Part shown: positions 9,201 to 16,967 of the stretch, piece by piece
Numbering within the stretch: the first letter of the stretch is position 1
Layout: each line of letters starts with the position of its first letter
Assembly: GCF_011752005.1 (NCBI RefSeq)
Contig: NZ_JAAIJZ010000001.1
Coordinates: 186,001-250,000 of the forward strand
DNA: 64,000 bases
DNA from: Canibacter zhoujuaniae
GTDB taxonomy: Bacteria > Actinomycetota > Actinomycetes > Actinomycetales > Microbacteriaceae
Reading direction: 5' to 3'
Made by a program: the position numbers and the translations under genes
The notes under the pieces: model-generated
Told to the model about the DNA's origin: nothing
The model's database searches: none
Seen by the model: only the letters and a program-made list of their open reading frames with translations

Positions 9201-9388
9201 AAGCTTTTATTAAACAGTTTGAAGATACTGTGCGAGACATTATCGCAAATCTGAAAGGGAGCACATTTCTAGCCGAGCCAGCGTCGCACTGTTCACGACA
9301 CCTGCCAGGGGGTTTTACACACGCCTGCTCTGAGATGGTGGTGCCGCCGGTTAGCTTTCAAGCAAAGGAAAACGATCTTGACCGATAA
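6242..9388 (+). CDS. adnA: AdnA-type helicase-nuclease subunit
   Basis: First subunit of the actinobacterial AdnAB motor-nuclease that resects DNA double-strand breaks, the counterpart of RecBCD/AddAB. At 1048 residues it matches AdnA length. The N-terminal SF1 motor has Walker A SGAAGTGKSS (27-36), but the Walker B/DExQ box is degenerate (VDNAEQ, about 221), consistent with the subordinate motor of the pair. The C-terminal RecB-family nuclease has RADLL, VIDIKTSR (Asp and Lys about 924-926) and QLEAYLYLL. The stop overlaps the TTG start of adnB by 11 bp, so the two are co-translated. A putative site AGGTAAG lies 9 nt before the ATG. Confidence 0.87.
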   Translation: MRNHKAMHLALEADTPVLSPRHNVLISGAAGTGKSSFLWRSAAAVTQHSVAFLSPSRQAAVVQLNNYRAGKYFADSVRPSDIRAVNSLAFHVLASDAARLDATPPRLLNAGEQENLLRLVLESQIRAADAVHPLAVLRESALLYSQLRDFWGIVETYGADAVQEVCKQRVDSKIWESCHTVVAEAQRRAANDNAYTAESLVNAAARVLQQNSSEIPELMIVDNAEQLTIPMVRFLLACVGAGKRLWVAGDEAAETTPANGITAKALLLFREALPQIPGVDYREIVCNRAQHRQSVEVSDFISNLFLALAELRKTAAAKHDVYAAPEYPIKSFLSDSSSELFDSLALDLRQRRVLAAAGQNVTWEEMLVVCRDREHVDRTVAALNLRRVPAHSTGGGVVLSEISASRHLLEMMLLCYSGRSASWAEAAEWLRGPLFNLRESEIRKIRSAMLVAGCEAKGSASKPAVTAVLEELLASASTGADDTAIPETIEPQFRKLLTTLSRARHATEQGTASPSQVFWELWNTLNLADKLQTQAIEGGHLEKMHANQILDAVVALQNVITRYEEQSQTKDPAAFVVELLFSDVPQDVLSTAQHRKGVRVATPHAVIGTEFKHVALLGLQEGLWPNLRLRGSLLELPQLLDRLEAERWGTPAETDPTVLRALRRNQLFAEELALLYLAASRASCSIAAFGLDSETEPLSVFWGFFAPYLAAGKELGSDSLEGQVAFLRSRLELNPADTLAASQMAALAANGVVAARPENWFGLREKLESDPLYATQEALRLSPSKLQTAAECAVNAVVRDLTGDKQGNRFAAHRGMLVHEIAELIVAGETNLEQLKNFIDRAWEAVGADAAHPESELLITKHMAENLLKHSSDWETGETKAEAELSGVVNLDLDRESVAVLLQGRADLLQQATGADEPVQRVIDIKTSRSATEIARAKLQLEAYLYLLLTQGAPPAGEYAAGILQPHPYAEKNNFQKVSDANLASSEAFIKQFEDTVRDIIANLKGSTFLAEPASHCSRHLPGGFTHACSEMVVPPVSFQAKENDLDR

Positions 9389-12300
9389 ATACCAAGTGTT
9401 TTCAGCCTTCGAGATAGCGCGTGCGCTCGGAAATTTTAGCGACTATTTTCGGCCCACCGAAGAGCAGACCGCAATTATTGAGCATCCTGTTTCTTCCGAG
9501 CACGGTAGACAGGTGTTGGTGTTAGCCGGTGCGGGGTCGGGTAAAACAGCGACGCTTGCGCAACGCGTAGTTTGGCTAATTGCGAACGGGCACGCACGCC
9601 CCAGTGAAATTTTAGGGCTCACGTTTACGAATAAAGCAACTAACGAGTTGCGGGCGCGGATCACAAAAAACGTGCTTGAGTTTTTTGATGCAGTGCTAAA
9701 CCCTGTTAACTTTGCACACTTTACGCAGGAACAGATTGCGCACGCTGAGTCACTGCAGCAGACGGTCTCTTTTGACATAGAACGGCCGGAGATATCCAGC
9801 TACAACGCGTTTGCTAGCCGCATCGTGCACGAATACGGGCACTACACGGGCCGTAAAGTCGCCGCAATTATTGATGAGCCTATAGCTCTAAACCTCGCGC
9901 AGCAAGTGCTTGCAGAGGGCAGCAGAGAAGAGCTGCTAGCGCTTGAAGGTTTACGCTCAGACCTGCCACAGATTCTATTGCGCCTTGAAAATGAGATTGT
10001 TGACAACGGTTTTATACGGTGGAGTGACGACAGATTAAAGTTTCGGCAGACGCTTGAGACGGCTGTCTCTGACGGGTTTAGCACCGTGGCACGCAATGAG
10101 ACAGCGCGACAGCTGTTCGTGAGAAATCTTATTAAGCAACTGGATAAAACCGATGCGCTGCTGCCCTTCGTTGCAAGATTGCGCAAACTGAAGCAAGAAA
10201 AGGGAATGATGCAGTTCTCTGATCAGGTTGCGCAGGCGATAGATATTTTGGTGCAGCCTGACTCAATCGCGCGAGCGGAGCTGAGAGACAGTTTTAAATT
10301 TGTGCTGCTTGATGAGGTGCAGGATACTTCCGCCGGTCAGACGCAAATGTTGCAGCACCTTTTCGCAGGCAAAAACATTATGGCGGTTGGTGATCCGCAT
10401 CAGTCAATTTACGGTTGGCGCGGTGCCTCAGCCTCGGCTCTCACAAAATTCGGTGAGCACTTTGCTGAAGATCCTGCCAGTTTTGAGGTGCTTAATCTCA
10501 GTATTAGTTGGCGCAATGCCGCTCCGATACTGGAGGTCGCCAACCACACAGTGTCGCCTCTGCGGAAGGAGCTAGAGGTTAGAGGGGCATCTCTTAAGGG
10601 AGCTGATATTCGAGTGCAACCGCTGAGGCACCCTGACGAGGCTCTTGCTGAGAGGTCCGCTAACCGGCTGGCTGCTGAGAGTGAACTAGAAACAAGCACC
10701 GCAGGGGTGACGGTTGGGTTATTTGCCCACGATAGTGACGAGGTTGAGTTTATTGCGGATGAAATCCTGCGCATTAGAAGCAATGCCAGCGCAGATAAAC
10801 AAAAAACTATTGCTGTCATTACCCGCAATCGTGGTGTGATGCCGACTGTCGAGCAGGCGCTGACGCGACGCGGGATTAAATCAGAAATTGTTGGCGGTGG
10901 TGGGCTTTTGAGCACACCTGAGATTACAGAAATTCAGGCGGTGCTGCGCTGCCTGGGAGACGCTGACGCAGGCGAATCACTGGTGCGGGTGCTGACCGGG
11001 CCGCGTTTTGAGGTGCCGCTGACAGACATCAGGGCCCTCAATGTATACGCACGTAAGCTTACGAAAGCAAACAGAGAAAACAGCTCCCTAGCGCAGACGG
11101 AGGGAAGCGAAGCTCTTAAATACAGTGTTGACGACATTGTTAGCAACATTGCTGCACTCTATGAGTTGCCGGTAAAACGACCTGCGGGGTGTGATTTTTC
11201 TAACCACGGATACGCTCGCCTGCAGGAAGCACAAGCGGTTTTTCAACGTCTGCACGGGTACGTTAACTCCGACATTACAACCCTCATCGAGCAGATAGTT
11301 CGCGAGATGCGGCTGTGGGTTGAGTTAGCGGCGCACCCTAAAAACCGGGAACAAACTGGCGCTCTGAAACCTCACACACACGGCAATATTTATGCGTTTA
11401 CCGAGTATCTGCTTGGCTACCAGAGCACTACCGGAGACACATCAATTACCGGTTTGCTGCGCTGGCTGCGTGCATCACAGGCGGAGGATCGGGAGAGTCA
11501 GGCAGAGATTAAACCCAGCTTAGATACGGTGCAAATAATTACCGGACACGCGGCAAAAGGTCTTGAATGGGATGTTGTGTTTGCGCCGTTTCAATACCAA
11601 AGTGCATTCCCGGGAAAGGTGACACCAAAGCTCGGTTGGATGACAGAAGGTCGCTTAGACTACGCTTCTAGGCTAGACTCTGACGATCTGCCGCAAATAG
11701 ATGTAAACGGAACACCCAGTGAGGTGCTGCAAAAAAGCGACCTGCCCGGTGAGCGGTTGCGAAAACAGCTTGATAGGCGTGTTGACTCATACAGTCTGCG
11801 CGAAGCTCTCGAAAAACTGCTTAAGAGTTTTCCAGCAGATGAAGCGCAAGTGTCAGAAAAAGACATAAAAAAACTTGATGCAGAGCGTGCGAAGCACTTC
11901 AGATGGCGAAAGCCGCCCTATGTTTCAGATGTTTTTCTCAGACACATTAATGATGAGCGCCGAATTGCATATGTGATGTACACCAGAGCAAAAGAGACGC
12001 TGTATATCACCAGCAGTTACTTTAGGGGAAACGGGAAGCGTGCTGAAAAGCCGAGTGTGTTTTTAACTGAGGCGCTGCATATTGTTGAAAATCATTTGGA
12101 TCACAACATTAGCTCTCAAACACCCGTCAGCGCTGCAGCGCTTAAGCTTGTGAATGCCTCTCTGGTGCGCGAAAGCGGTGTGCCGTGTGCGGCGTGCGCA
12201 GCCTACGACAGCCGCGGTTTTGCCTCCCACGCCGAGTTTCAGCTCAGCGACGACGCGCTCCCAGAATACGCTGACACGAGCGACATCGAGGTGCCAAAGG

Positions 12301-13160
12301 AGAATCCGAAGGCTGAGACTGTGAGACAGTTTATCTCCTGGCCGCATGATGCATTGGGGGAGAGAAGACAGCAGGTAGAGGCTAGCGCTGCGGCGGTGCG
12401 AGAGCAGCTGACCCGCTTTGATACAGGCGATACTGCGGGGATAGTCGGGGCTGAGGTTTTAAGTGACTGGCAAAAATTACTGCTCTTAGAGCGAGAGACA
12501 CACCAGTTAAAGCAGCCGACGCGGCCGGAATACCTCAACACGAGCGAGGTCGCTGATTTTCTAGACGATCCACAAAAACTGTTGCGTAACAAACTGCGGC
12601 CGATACCTGCAAGGCCTTTCAGCGCAACGGTTCTCGGCACGCAGTTTCATGAGTGGGTTGAGCGTCGACTCACATCAGCGGGGGCGAGTGCGCAAAAGCT
12701 GGCTCTGTTTGAAACCGTTCCCGACCCGCATCCGGGCGCAACCCTTGCAGAAAGCAGGGAACTTAACGAACTGATCCAAAAGTTTGAAGCATCTCGCTTC
12801 ACGAGTCTAAAAGCGCTTGAGGTTGAGCAGGATTATGCAGCTTCGGTAGCAGGCGTGCCACTGCAGGCAAAAATTGACGCGGTATTTCTGATTTCAGAAG
12901 AACCAGAACGCTATGAGATTGTTGACTGGAAAACGGGTAAAGCGCCGGTTACTGACAGCGAGAAAGCACGAAGCCTAACACAGGTGGAAATCTATCGTGA
13001 ACTATTCGCCGCCCACAATGCGCTCAATCTAGAGCAGGTGCGCGCAACTCTGTTCTACGTCAGAGAGGGGATAGAGATTTCTACCGCCAGCGCACCTAGC
13101 GGCCGGCAGCTGCACCGTCTGACTAAGGCGCTTGGAAAACTCGACGAGGTTATGAATTAA
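9378..13160 (+). CDS. adnB: AdnB-type helicase-nuclease subunit
   Basis: Lead motor and second nuclease of AdnAB. All SF1A (UvrD-type) motifs are intact: LAGAGSGKTATLAQ (motif I), TFTNKATNELR (Ia), LLDEVQDTS (II), AVGDPHQSIYGWRGAS (III), GHAAKGLEWDVVF (V) and RIAYVMYTRAKE (VI). The C-terminal RecB-like nuclease shows FHEWVERR, EIVDWKTGKAP (about 1180-1190) and the QVEIYRELFA segment. At 1260 residues it is longer than mycobacterial AdnB; some of the extra lies between motifs V and VI. The TTG start (9378) is backed by AAAGGA 9 nt upstream. Its stop overlaps the convergent phosphotransferase-like gene by 4 bp. Confidence 0.88.
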   Translation: MTDKYQVFSAFEIARALGNFSDYFRPTEEQTAIIEHPVSSEHGRQVLVLAGAGSGKTATLAQRVVWLIANGHARPSEILGLTFTNKATNELRARITKNVLEFFDAVLNPVNFAHFTQEQIAHAESLQQTVSFDIERPEISSYNAFASRIVHEYGHYTGRKVAAIIDEPIALNLAQQVLAEGSREELLALEGLRSDLPQILLRLENEIVDNGFIRWSDDRLKFRQTLETAVSDGFSTVARNETARQLFVRNLIKQLDKTDALLPFVARLRKLKQEKGMMQFSDQVAQAIDILVQPDSIARAELRDSFKFVLLDEVQDTSAGQTQMLQHLFAGKNIMAVGDPHQSIYGWRGASASALTKFGEHFAEDPASFEVLNLSISWRNAAPILEVANHTVSPLRKELEVRGASLKGADIRVQPLRHPDEALAERSANRLAAESELETSTAGVTVGLFAHDSDEVEFIADEILRIRSNASADKQKTIAVITRNRGVMPTVEQALTRRGIKSEIVGGGGLLSTPEITEIQAVLRCLGDADAGESLVRVLTGPRFEVPLTDIRALNVYARKLTKANRENSSLAQTEGSEALKYSVDDIVSNIAALYELPVKRPAGCDFSNHGYARLQEAQAVFQRLHGYVNSDITTLIEQIVREMRLWVELAAHPKNREQTGALKPHTHGNIYAFTEYLLGYQSTTGDTSITGLLRWLRASQAEDRESQAEIKPSLDTVQIITGHAAKGLEWDVVFAPFQYQSAFPGKVTPKLGWMTEGRLDYASRLDSDDLPQIDVNGTPSEVLQKSDLPGERLRKQLDRRVDSYSLREALEKLLKSFPADEAQVSEKDIKKLDAERAKHFRWRKPPYVSDVFLRHINDERRIAYVMYTRAKETLYITSSYFRGNGKRAEKPSVFLTEALHIVENHLDHNISSQTPVSAAALKLVNASLVRESGVPCAACAAYDSRGFASHAEFQLSDDALPEYADTSDIEVPKENPKAETVRQFISWPHDALGERRQQVEASAAAVREQLTRFDTGDTAGIVGAEVLSDWQKLLLLERETHQLKQPTRPEYLNTSEVADFLDDPQKLLRNKLRPIPARPFSATVLGTQFHEWVERRLTSAGASAQKLALFETVPDPHPGATLAESRELNELIQKFEASRFTSLKALEVEQDYAASVAGVPLQAKIDAVFLISEEPERYEIVDWKTGKAPVTDSEKARSLTQVEIYRELFAAHNALNLEQVRATLFYVREGIEISTASAPSGRQLHRLTKALGKLDEVMN

Positions 13161-14296
13161 GCCTGATTCTGCTCAGAAGATTCCTGCTCTTCAGACTGTT
13201 GTGCAGGAGTTAACTCTTCGGGCAGCGGCTCAATGAAGTCAGTGTCTTGGTTAAAAACGCGATCATCGTCAAGACCGTCAAGAGCTGCAAGATCGTCAGT
13301 TGCGCTGCCGGTGCTTGCGGCAACAGCTGGGGTGCTGGAGATAACATCTTTTGCAAGCTGCTCGTTCGTTACCCGCCGCACTGGCGCTACTGTTGAGGTG
13401 GTAACTTTCTCTACCAGACCGTCAAGCAGCTCAACGGCATCATCGATAATCTCCTGATTGTGGGTCTCGATACCGTGCAGCAGCCATTTTGCCAGTTCTA
13501 ATTCGTGGTAGAGCAGGGCGCGACGTGCGAGAGACTCCTGCGCCATATCGGTGCGCTCAGAGTAGCGTCGCACAACCTCTTCAAGCACACCGGCGGGTGC
13601 GCCGTACAACCAAGCAAAATCACGGGCGGGATCACCAACCTGGAGGCTGCCGAAACCGAGAATTCCGGTGACAGCGTTGTCGTGAACTAAAAACTGTGAG
13701 GCGTCTAAGGAGCCATGAATTGGTGTTGCCGCAAAATCCCAGAGCGCCTGCTCGCGGATAATGCCCAGCCAGTATTCTCTGATTGCGACAGGCAGCAACC
13801 CGCTTGCGCTTGCCCGCTCAACCAGACGCAAAGCGTTAGCTCGGCACTGTTCGTTATTGTTGACCGGCAGCCCGGCATCAGAGACCAGGTGCCCGGGCAG
13901 GCTGTGCAAAGCATCTAGGCAGGCGGCAATTGATGCCACTAGAAGGGCGTCAGGCGATAGATCGCCGACCGCAAATTTTGCGCCGCTGATAAAGGTTGAA
14001 ACCACCGCGCGTGAATCCCCCGACCGGGTAACCCCTAACACTTCTGGCACAGCGAAGGGCAGCTGTGCGCGTGCACCACCGGTCAGCGCATTCTGCCCCA
14101 AAATAGCGGCCGAGAGCTCAGCGTTTGCGGTGTCGTTCATCGGGACACGTACAATCACTTCATTGTGATCTGTTGTGACAACAACAGAGGTGCACTCACC
14201 ATCTTCATTAAGAGTGTGCTTGCGCGCAGCCACTGCGTTTAGATTCGCCACTGCGCTGGTTGCTAAAGCAGCTAAAATTAAAGGGGTGCTTGTCAT
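13157..14296 (-). CDS. APH-fold phosphotransferase-like protein, catalytic loop altered
   Basis: A 379-residue protein with the aminoglycoside-phosphotransferase/choline-kinase fold. The N-terminal lobe ends near AVVSTFISG. A catalytic-loop region reads PIHGSLDASQFLV, and a DFG-like region reads GILGFGSLQVGDPARDFAW. In active members these are HGDxxxxN and IDWxxxxxGDPxxDLA. Here the catalytic Asp is Ser, Asn is Gln and the metal-binding Asp is Gly, so catalysis is doubtful. The C-terminal 90 residues are acidic and low-complexity. Start at ATG 14296 with GGAAAC upstream. Adn-linked phosphotransferase genes are common in Microbacteriaceae; the substrate is unknown. Confidence 0.72.
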   Translation of the reverse strand: MTSTPLILAALATSAVANLNAVAARKHTLNEDGECTSVVVTTDHNEVIVRVPMNDTANAELSAAILGQNALTGGARAQLPFAVPEVLGVTRSGDSRAVVSTFISGAKFAVGDLSPDALLVASIAACLDALHSLPGHLVSDAGLPVNNNEQCRANALRLVERASASGLLPVAIREYWLGIIREQALWDFAATPIHGSLDASQFLVHDNAVTGILGFGSLQVGDPARDFAWLYGAPAGVLEEVVRRYSERTDMAQESLARRALLYHELELAKWLLHGIETHNQEIIDDAVELLDGLVEKVTTSTVAPVRRVTNEQLAKDVISSTPAVAASTGSATDDLAALDGLDDDRVFNQDTDFIEPLPEELTPAQQSEEQESSEQNQA

Positions 14297-14349
14297 AGTT
14301 TCCAGCGTAAACTGCCTTCCTGAGTGACCATCTAGGCACGCCACAGCAG

Positions 14350-14370
14350 AGCCTGAAAACAGGCTTTTTG
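14350..14370 (+). terminator. Terminator-like hairpin in the divergent region before the uvrD2-like gene
   Basis: AGCCTG-AAAA-CAGGCT is a perfect 6-bp stem with a 4-nt loop followed by TTTTTG on the plus strand. It lies between two divergent genes, where no plus-strand transcript is expected to end. It could shield the helicase gene from antisense transcription leaving the AdnB side, or act as an attenuator. Confidence 0.4.
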
Positions 14371-14397
14371 TTTAATTAGATAGCCTAAGGAGGCAGG

Positions 14398-16074
14398 GTG
14401 ACATTAAACCCCGAAGACATTCTGCGCTCACTCGATGAATCTCAGCGTGCTGTTGCGCAACAGCTAATCGGGCCTGTTGTGGTGCGTGCGGGTGCTGGAT
14501 CCGGTAAAACACGAGCGATAACACACCGGATTGCCTATGGGGTGCAGACTGGAGTCTATGCCGCAGAGCATGTTTTAGCGATCACATACACGCGCAAGGC
14601 GATGCTCGAGATGAAACACCGTCTCCGCTCTTTGGGGATCACCGGGGTGACTGTGAATACGATCCATGCGGAGGCTATGCAGCAGTTGGCTGCCGGCTGG
14701 CACAAAACGACAAACTCTTCGCTGCCCGAGCTGATTCTCAACAATCAACCGCTGCTTCAGGAGGTTGCTGTTGAGCAGGGGCTCGCGGTTAATGAGACGA
14801 GCCTTGAAAGATTGGCTGAAGAGGTCGACTACCGGAAGGTGTCGCTGCTCACCATCGAAGAATATGCGGCACACGCTACCGCGACCGACCGGTTGCGGGG
14901 AGATCTTGACGTGGCTGATGTGCTGCGCGTTATGCAGGCTTATGAAGATCGCAAACTTGAACAGCGGTTAATGGACTGGAATGATGTGCTTAGTTTGACA
15001 GCTGGAATGCTGTTGCACGATCCGCAGCTGCTCGGTGAGGTGCACAAGAAGTATCGGTTTTTTACTGTTGATGAGTTTCAAGATATTTCTCCGCTGCAGT
15101 ACGAGCTGCTTAATATCTGGCTTGGCGATAGGGAAAATATTTGTGTGGTTGGTGACGCGAGCCAAACTATCTACTCGTTCTCTGGCGCAAATCAGCGTTT
15201 CCTGCTTGATTTTGGCAGGGAGCACCCTTTGGCGCAGGAGTTTTTGCTGCAGCAAAACTATCGCTCGGCAGCAGAAATTGTTACCAGCGCAAACACTCTA
15301 ATTGCGGATCGGCCCGGCGCTCTCACCCTCAGTGCTGTGCGCGGGCGCAGCGGCTACCCGGTGCGTGGGGCGGTGTTTGAAACTCGCAGCGAGGAAGTGC
15401 AGGCTGTTTTGACAGCGATCAACGCTGACCTGAAGAACGGCATAAAACCCAGCGAGATAGCGATCTTGGCGCGCACCAGCTTTGATCTCACAGAGTTTGG
15501 TGCGGCGCTTAGGGCAAATGGGATTGCGTGCGAGACAAAGGCTGATATGCCGTTCTTCTCTGCTCAAGAGATTATGAAGTTTACCGCTCTTTTGCAGCAG
15601 TACAGCAGTCATGCGCATGCTGATTCACCGGCGCACACCGAGCGATTGCTTGCGGAAATAATGCATGCGGTATCGGGCAGCACCAAAACGCCGGAGTCTA
15701 TTCGCCTTACTGCCGTTCTGGGAGAGTTTGAGCGGTTGGCGGGTGAGAGCCGGGTTTCTTTGAATGCGTTTCGAAAACATTTAAATGAGTTAGAGAATGC
15801 GGGTCTGAGCCCCGCGATGGAGCAGGTGCGTTTGCTCACAATTCACGCTGCGAAGGGTCTAGAGTGGTCTCGCGTTTATTTAGTTAACGCAACAGACAGC
15901 AGCCTGCCAAATCGGCGGGCGCACAGCAAGCAGGCGGTTGCGGAAGAGCGACGTCTAGCCTATGTTGCAATAACTAGAGCCAGAGATGTGCTTAGAATTT
16001 CACTCGCCCAAGAGGGGCAGGAAAAGCCGTCACGTTTTCTGCGTGAGGCAAAGATTCCCGTCTCTTACTTCTAG
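14398..16074 (+). CDS. UvrD-family SF1 DNA helicase (UvrD2-like)
   Basis: 3'-5' DNA helicase with VRAGAGSGKTRAITHR (motif I), TVDEFQDISPLQ (II), VVGDASQTIYSFSGA (III), TIHAAKGLEWSRVYL (V) and RRLAYVAITRARD (VI). At 558 residues it is shorter than full UvrD/PcrA (about 750) and than mycobacterial UvrD2 (about 700). No HRDC or tetra-Cys tail is present. Position between adnAB and the Rv3196-3193 homologues is the uvrD2 position in mycobacteria, hence the label. GTG start is supported by AAGGAGG at 14387-14393. The last 45 bp overlap the convergent TOMM/ThiF-like gene. Confidence 0.85.
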   Translation: MTLNPEDILRSLDESQRAVAQQLIGPVVVRAGAGSGKTRAITHRIAYGVQTGVYAAEHVLAITYTRKAMLEMKHRLRSLGITGVTVNTIHAEAMQQLAAGWHKTTNSSLPELILNNQPLLQEVAVEQGLAVNETSLERLAEEVDYRKVSLLTIEEYAAHATATDRLRGDLDVADVLRVMQAYEDRKLEQRLMDWNDVLSLTAGMLLHDPQLLGEVHKKYRFFTVDEFQDISPLQYELLNIWLGDRENICVVGDASQTIYSFSGANQRFLLDFGREHPLAQEFLLQQNYRSAAEIVTSANTLIADRPGALTLSAVRGRSGYPVRGAVFETRSEEVQAVLTAINADLKNGIKPSEIAILARTSFDLTEFGAALRANGIACETKADMPFFSAQEIMKFTALLQQYSSHAHADSPAHTERLLAEIMHAVSGSTKTPESIRLTAVLGEFERLAGESRVSLNAFRKHLNELENAGLSPAMEQVRLLTIHAAKGLEWSRVYLVNATDSSLPNRRAHSKQAVAEERRLAYVAITRARDVLRISLAQEGQEKPSRFLREAKIPVSYF

Positions 16075-16809
16075 TGGGCTGTCACTGCACAAACAATCAG
16101 GGTTTGCTGTAATCTCTTGCGCTTCGGCAAAAAGTGGGGGCGGCGAGGTGAAATCAAAAACATACTGTTTGCTGCCAACCGTGCTGGCTGCGCCGCCAAG
16201 CGCGGCCTGACAGAGCTGCGCAACGGTGGGGGCAATCAGGGCGATGCTCAGCGGAGATTCAGTGAGCGGTTTGCGGCTCATAAGCTGCGCTGCGAGAAGC
16301 GGTTTTTCGGGATCTGCCGCAACTCGACTGTGCTCTAGACAGCTGACACACGGGAAACCGAGTTTATTAATTGTGGGGCCGATTCTGATGTCACAGTCAG
16401 CGAAAATAACCGGCAAAACCGGTCTTGCTAACTGTTCCTTGGCATCAGCATTTGTTTTGGTCAGCAGATATCTGCTGAGCTTAATGCACACCTGGGGATC
16501 CTCATTAACAACGCGCAGCCCGAGACCCTCCAAAGCCGACTGTAAGAGTTTGACGGTTTGTGCGCCGTCAGCGTGCGACAGTGGCGCTGCTGCAATGCTA
16601 ACCCTGCAGCCGTGCGGTAGCAGCTCTTCGAGGTTTGTGTCCGGCAGGTCAGGCAATCTATCAAGCACAGGGGAGAGCAGCTGCAGAAGCTCTGTGAGCT
16701 CTTCCCTGCCCACACCCTGCCGAGCGGCGTGACGTTCGATGGTAGCGAGGCTTGCCCCCTGCAAAAGCAGAGATATAACGCTTTCTATTGCCGTTGTCAT
16801 GTTGCCCAT
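16030..16809 (-). CDS. Conserved actinobacterial protein, TOMM leader-binding/ThiF-like (Rv3196 position)
   Basis: About 259 residues. The middle (PVLPVIFADCDIRIGPTI, then GFPCVSCLEHSR) resembles the family annotated as TOMM precursor leader-binding or cyclodehydratase-like protein, where a hydrophobic strand precedes a GP...PG.T.C..C motif. Both Cys residues (CVSC) are kept. No Walker or adenylation motif is seen. Actinobacteria carry this gene between uvrD2 and the Rv3195 homologue without any azole-peptide cluster, and none is seen here, so a natural-product role is unlikely. ATG at 16809 or 16800; neither has a good binding site, and the longer open frame reaches past the family's normal start. 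Confidence 0.6.
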   Translation of the reverse strand: MGNMTTAIESVISLLLQGASLATIERHAARQGVGREELTELLQLLSPVLDRLPDLPDTNLEELLPHGCRVSIAAAPLSHADGAQTVKLLQSALEGLGLRVVNEDPQVCIKLSRYLLTKTNADAKEQLARPVLPVIFADCDIRIGPTINKLGFPCVSCLEHSRVAADPEKPLLAAQLMSRKPLTESPLSIALIAPTVAQLCQAALGGAASTVGSKQYVFDFTSPPPLFAEAQEITANPDCLCSDSPLEVRDGNLCLTQKT

Positions 16810-16951
16810 AATCAACTGCGGGGAGCTGAAACCAAATCTTAACGATTTTGGCGTAAGCCAAGCTGCGGCAAACAGTGGGCTGATCCGTAAAAAGTCTGTG
16901 CTGAGATACATGCATAACAGTATTCAGTGCTATTTTTACGAATTAACGGTT

Positions 16952-16967
16952 GTTAACAGCTGTTAAC
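16952..16967. promoter_or_regulatory. Perfect 16-bp palindrome
   Basis: GTTAACAGCTGTTAAC is a perfect palindrome touching the stop codon of the DUF2342 gene and lying about 140 bp upstream of the next gene on the same strand. It could be an operator for the downstream gene. It has no T tract, so it is not a terminator. Confidence 0.45.

Noticed and set aside
16030..16809. Azole-modified peptide (TOMM) biosynthesis cluster
   Set aside because: Only the leader-binding-like gene is present; no YcaO, dehydrogenase or precursor peptide is near, and the gene is part of a conserved actinobacterial neighbourhood.
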